A stretch of 9,447 nt of DNA from an uncultured Bacteroidales bacterium (lineage in GTDB: Bacteria > Bacteroidota > Bacteroidia > Bacteroidales > Paludibacteraceae), in assembly GCA_946405045.1 (NCBI GenBank), contig CAMJFV010000059.1:1-9447 (forward strand), written 5' to 3'. This document shows, in pieces, positions 6,823-9,447 of this stretch. Below the pieces are notes generated by a model, which saw nothing but the letters and a program-made list of their open reading frames with translations, was not told the DNA's origin and did not search any database. Positions within the stretch are counted from its first letter, which is position 1, and every line of letters begins with the position of its first letter. The translations under genes were made by a program, and so were the position numbers.

Positions 6823-7634
6823 TACTCTTTGTTTCTTACATCAACATTATCGTTGTAAAACCATTTGCCTTCATGAAGATTATAGGTGTCGTAAGTGAAA
6901 TCCGGGCCATAGTAAGAACGGATATCCGTGAACATCATACTTTCCGGCACAAGATGGTCGAACACGATCATTTTAGACGCATCATCGTAATTCAACACAA
7001 TCTTTCCTTCCGCATTATATTCGAAGACGTGGCGACTCCATGTCTGTCTGCCTTTCTTCTTCAACACCTGTTTCCCAAATGAAGGTCTTCCTGATTTATC
7101 CACACGAAGGACATCAATCAGTTTATAATGGGTGATTGCGGAATATCCAGCCCAGCCAAGCAAAATGTAATAGCTGTCGCGACGGTACTTCACATGGGCG
7201 ATCTTATAGTAGAGAGCTCCATACCAGTTGTGGCGCTGGATTCTTTCTGTCGGCTGAGGCAAGAAAGGCATTTTCTTTATGGTGAGAATCTCCACACGAG
7301 TGCCTTTTCTCTGTTTAGTCTGCACAATCGAACTATAAAAATAGCTTTTATCAGACAATTGGAAAGCCCACGAATAGATGCATACCTTATTGTCGTCAGA
7401 CAACACACGTCCTATTTCAGGATGGTTGAAAGACGGTGCGAAAGCTTTTGTCTTTTTTATACTGTCCGACAATATTTTCTCCGCTTTTTTTGTCAAAGCC
7501 AGTTTCTGAGCATCTGCGACAGAGTCTCCTTTCAACTGAGTAAAAATATCATTCAAGCTTTCCTGTCCAGACGCAGAATAGGAAAGCAACGTCAACAATA
7601 AAACATTTAGCAATTTACAAATCAAGTTCTTCAT
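6822..7634 (-). CDS. Exported protein of unknown function, coupled to the M49 peptidase
   Basis: I do not recognise a named family with a known function. From the chosen ATG at 7634 (270 residues) it has a clear Sec signal peptide, MKNLICKLLNVLLLTLLSYSASG, with probable cleavage before Q24. The frame also opens at 7679 (ATGATG), but that form puts 15 polar residues before the signal peptide and is less likely. The mature part is mixed alpha/beta and rich in aromatic residues: SWAFQLSDKSYFYSS at about 88-102, WYGALYY at 137-143, YYILLGWAGYS at 155-165, then FDHLVPE at 225-231, YYGPDFTYDTY at 241-251 and a conserved-looking tail, GKWFYNDNVDVRNKE (256-270). I recall similar DHL.P / YGPD / DVRN endings in uncharacterised Bacteroidetes proteins. 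The TAATG overlap with the peptidase gene suggests a shared job in the envelope, for instance in peptide handling, but that is inference. Confidence 0.82.
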   Translation of the reverse strand: MKNLICKLLNVLLLTLLSYSASGQESLNDIFTQLKGDSVADAQKLALTKKAEKILSDSIKKTKAFAPSFNHPEIGRVLSDDNKVCIYSWAFQLSDKSYFYSSIVQTKQRKGTRVEILTIKKMPFLPQPTERIQRHNWYGALYYKIAHVKYRRDSYYILLGWAGYSAITHYKLIDVLRVDKSGRPSFGKQVLKKKGRQTWSRHVFEYNAEGKIVLNYDDASKMIVFDHLVPESMMFTDIRSYYGPDFTYDTYNLHEGKWFYNDNVDVRNKE

Positions 7635-7743
7635 TTCGTCTGGAATTCTTAGTTTTATTTGATTATTGGATTCCATCATGTTCGCAGAATGTCATGTTTC
7701 AAATTGGACAAACGACTCAATCTACGAAGTTTTGTATTAACAC

Positions 7744-7771
7744 AAAAGGCGGACCGTAAAGTCCACCTTTT
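7744..7771 (-). terminator. Probable terminator after the T9SS cargo gene
   Basis: On the minus strand AAAAGGTGGAC and GTCCGCCTTTT (arms 7761-7771 and 7744-7754) pair over 11 bp with one U-G wobble around a 6-base loop, then run into GTGTTAAT. The wobble is an A-C mismatch on the plus strand, so minus is the favoured direction. It lies about 38 bases past the stop at 7809. The U tract is short (four), so strength is uncertain. Confidence 0.7.
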
Positions 7772-7808
7772 ATCCTTTTTTATATTTTACAGTGCATTTC
7801 TGCAAAAA

Positions 7809-8774
7809 CTATCGTTTGATAACAAGGTGACGAACAGAAGTTTCACCCGCACACTCAACAATCACCTGATAGTCTCCAGGAGCCAAATCCTTGACATTGA
7901 TGTTGATTTTGCCTGTCTGAGTTGACTGCTGAACTTCTTCAGCCACAACCTTACCAGAACGAGCGACAATAGAGATATTAGCTCTTGAACCAGTCTTATC
8001 GTCGATGTTCACATCAAAGTTGAACATTGTAGGGTTTGGCGATATAGAGACATTATCTCTCCAATGCACGTTGCCAGTTGCATAACTGAAAGTGAAAGGT
8101 ATACCATATTCCACATTCCAATTACCCTTTTGATCTAAAGTACGGATATATAGAGTGTGTGCACCCTCCTTCATTGTACCTGTATTTATCTGGAAAGCGA
8201 CACTAGATCCGAAGCTAGCAGCTGGTTTTCCATTACCCTCACCTGGATCCTTGTCGATATAAAACTCCGCACGCTTCACCTGGCTTACAACAGGAAGGTA
8301 AACATATGGAGTGCTGAATGGTGTAGTCCAAGTGTTAGTATTTGACAATGCTCTTGAATACAACTCATGGAAACCTGGCTTCAACTTAGACAAATCCTCC
8401 TCATTGATAGAGATTGCAGCAGTAGCCTCAGCTGATGTTTCAACAAACTTTCCTTTTCCTTCTCCTGGGTCAACATCAAAGAAATACTCCGAGCCAACAA
8501 TTTCCGAACTTTTCTCAAACATTGTAACAGGGATAGCTACACAATGTGACCAGCCATCATAGTTCTTACCTCTTACATATAGAGTATGGAAACCATTGTT
8601 CAAGTTTCTTACTTTTGCCTTGAATTTGATAGTTCCGTTAGTTGTGACACCTGCCTTGTAGCCTTTGCCAAAACCAGGATCTTCGTCAAAGAAATACTCT
8701 GTAGTGATCACCTCTGCAAAAGCGCTTGACATTGCAATCGCAACGGCATATATAGATGCGAAAATCTTTTTCAT
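7809..8774 (-). CDS. Secreted protein with three DPG-type repeats and a T9SS type A sorting domain
   Basis: A 321-residue protein with a Sec signal peptide (MKKIFASIYAVAIAMSSAFA, cleavage before E21). Three repeats of about 70 residues begin at 26 (EYFFDEDPGFGKG), 96 (EYFFDVDPGEGKG) and 170 (EFYIDKDPGEGNG). Each continues to a conserved second half, G(F/A)H-LY-R with a tryptophan about 8-12 residues on, at about 61-75, 134-149 and 204-219. The Asp-rich loop DxDPGxGxG looks able to bind metal, but this is not shown. Residues about 240-321 are a type IX secretion C-terminal domain: SISPNP at 243-248, PGDYQVIVE at 299-307, and the basic end HLVIKR. The protein should cross the outer membrane through T9SS and be surface-attached or released. 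The start is backed by an unusually good GGAG Shine-Dalgarno site at 8783-8786, inside the end of the upstream gene. The stop of that gene is only two bases away, so the pair form an operon. Confidence 0.9.
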   Translation of the reverse strand: MKKIFASIYAVAIAMSSAFAEVITTEYFFDEDPGFGKGYKAGVTTNGTIKFKAKVRNLNNGFHTLYVRGKNYDGWSHCVAIPVTMFEKSSEIVGSEYFFDVDPGEGKGKFVETSAEATAAISINEEDLSKLKPGFHELYSRALSNTNTWTTPFSTPYVYLPVVSQVKRAEFYIDKDPGEGNGKPAASFGSSVAFQINTGTMKEGAHTLYIRTLDQKGNWNVEYGIPFTFSYATGNVHWRDNVSISPNPTMFNFDVNIDDKTGSRANISIVARSGKVVAEEVQQSTQTGKININVKDLAPGDYQVIVECAGETSVRHLVIKR

Positions 8775-8776
8775 GA

Positions 8777-9447
8777 TTATTTCTCCATTTTATATTTGAT
8801 TGTAACCTCAAGACCAACACTTTGATTTGCCTCATTTGCAGCGACATAACTTTCAATCACAGGAGTATCCTGCAAACCACTTGTTACGTAAGGCATAGCA
8901 CCTCCGTATGCACCAAGCTGATCTCCATCAGATGCCATATCATAAAGTTTACTTGTCTCTTTAATCTTATAATTGCAGTCTAATGAGAAATCAGGATTTG
9001 TCATCTCCGAACGGAAATCTCCATTGAAATTATTCAAGAACGAACATGTGTTTGTTCTCGATTTCTTAAGGTCATAATTCATCACATTCTCGATCAATGT
9101 GCAGAATTTTAGGTTGTAGACACCTCCGAATCTGTTGAACTTTCCAAATGTGTTACGCTCAATACGCGCTCTTTCCATACTGCTCACAACACCACAGATG
9201 ATATTGTTAGAGACGTTGACATTCTGTGGGAAACCATTACCCTGAATATTACCTACGATAAAATTCTGACGAATGATACATCCGTTGACTGTATCTGCCA
9301 CCTCAATCGCAGTCTGTGAACCGGCTAATATCTGGCATTTGGCAATTGTACACTCATTTCCATATACCTCTACATTGTTCAACAGTAATCCTGAAAGAGT
9401 CACATTATTGCTATAAATACGTAGTGGACTTGCAATGAAACTCTCTC
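8777..9447 (-). CDS. Right-handed beta-helix repeat protein (5' end beyond the window)
   Basis: The C-terminal 223 or so residues of a larger protein. The frame stays open through the right edge (IASPLRIYSNNVTLSG precedes the GTG at 9403), so that GTG is not a start. Short alternating stretches such as VEVYGNECTIAKCQI, NGCIIRQNFIVGNI and VNVSNNIICGVV, with regular Asn and hydrophobic stacking, are typical of parallel beta-helix coils, as in pectate-lyase-like and adhesin folds. After the helix come GDQLGAYGGAMPYVTSG and a short final strand region ending VGLEVTIKYKMEK. I recall a similar (G-YGG..P) junction in Bacteroidetes proteins encoded next to DPG-repeat T9SS proteins. There is no T9SS sorting domain at this end. 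Ligand or substrate unknown. Co-transcribed with the gene at 7809-8774, two bases downstream. Confidence 0.8.
   Translation of the reverse strand, partial: ESFIASPLRIYSNNVTLSGLLLNNVEVYGNECTIAKCQILAGSQTAIEVADTVNGCIIRQNFIVGNIQGNGFPQNVNVSNNIICGVVSSMERARIERNTFGKFNRFGGVYNLKFCTLIENVMNYDLKKSRTNTCSFLNNFNGDFRSEMTNPDFSLDCNYKIKETSKLYDMASDGDQLGAYGGAMPYVTSGLQDTPVIESYVAANEANQSVGLEVTIKYKMEK
8783..8786 (-). promoter_or_regulatory. Strong Shine-Dalgarno site (GGAG) for the T9SS cargo gene
   Basis: GGAG stands 8 bases before the ATG at 8774 and lies inside the last codons of the beta-helix gene. Other genes in the window have A-rich leaders with little or no Shine-Dalgarno, as is usual in Bacteroidetes, so this site is exceptional and fixes the start of the internal operon gene. 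Confidence 0.6.

Noticed and set aside
8777..9403. Beta-helix protein as a complete 208-residue gene starting at GTG 9403
   Set aside because: The frame remains open upstream through the window edge with matching beta-helix-like residues, so the start is outside the window.

Overview
The window looks like a piece of a Bacteroidales chromosome (Bacteroides/Prevotella/Muribaculaceae type). The evidence is a type IX secretion (T9SS) sorting tail, TonB proteins with the Bacteroidetes-style N-terminus MEVKK...LENKS, a lipoprotein dipeptidyl peptidase III (family M49), A-rich leaders with few Shine-Dalgarno sites, and promoter candidates of the TAnnTTTG type. No phage, insertion sequence, CRISPR, rRNA or tRNA gene was seen. 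Apart from the left-edge gene, every gene is on the minus strand.

Layout, left to right. (1) The 3' part of an MscS-type mechanosensitive channel gene on the plus strand runs in from the left edge and stops at 601. (2) It meets a convergent two-gene unit: a membrane O-acyltransferase (acyltransferase-3 family) followed, through a TAATG overlap, by a bile acid:sodium symporter (BASS) family transporter. The 85-bp gap between the converging genes is almost filled by an AT-rich inverted repeat whose arms contain both stop codons. (3) Two tandem TonB paralogues follow, each with its own strong terminator. Their N-terminal anchors and C-terminal domains are nearly the same, but their periplasmic linkers differ. 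The 388-bp spacer between them holds a small island of intergenic repeats: a GC-rich hairpin plus another copy of the AT-rich repeat from region 2. (4) Next is a two-gene unit: an exported protein of unknown function, then a lipoprotein M49 peptidase, again joined by a TAATG overlap. (5) At the right edge is a two-gene unit: a right-handed beta-helix protein, cut by the window edge, then a secreted protein with three EYFFD-DPG-GKG repeats and a T9SS C-terminal sorting domain.

Functionally this is mostly cell-envelope material: osmotic safety valve, surface acylation, transport, energy transduction to outer-membrane receptors, periplasmic or surface peptide breakdown, and T9SS-secreted surface proteins. 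I see no convincing evidence of a wholly new system. The parts most worth following up are the uncharacterised partner of the M49 peptidase, the beta-helix/DPG-repeat secreted pair, the duplicated TonBs with rewired linkers, and the family of intergenic repeats at the ends of genes.
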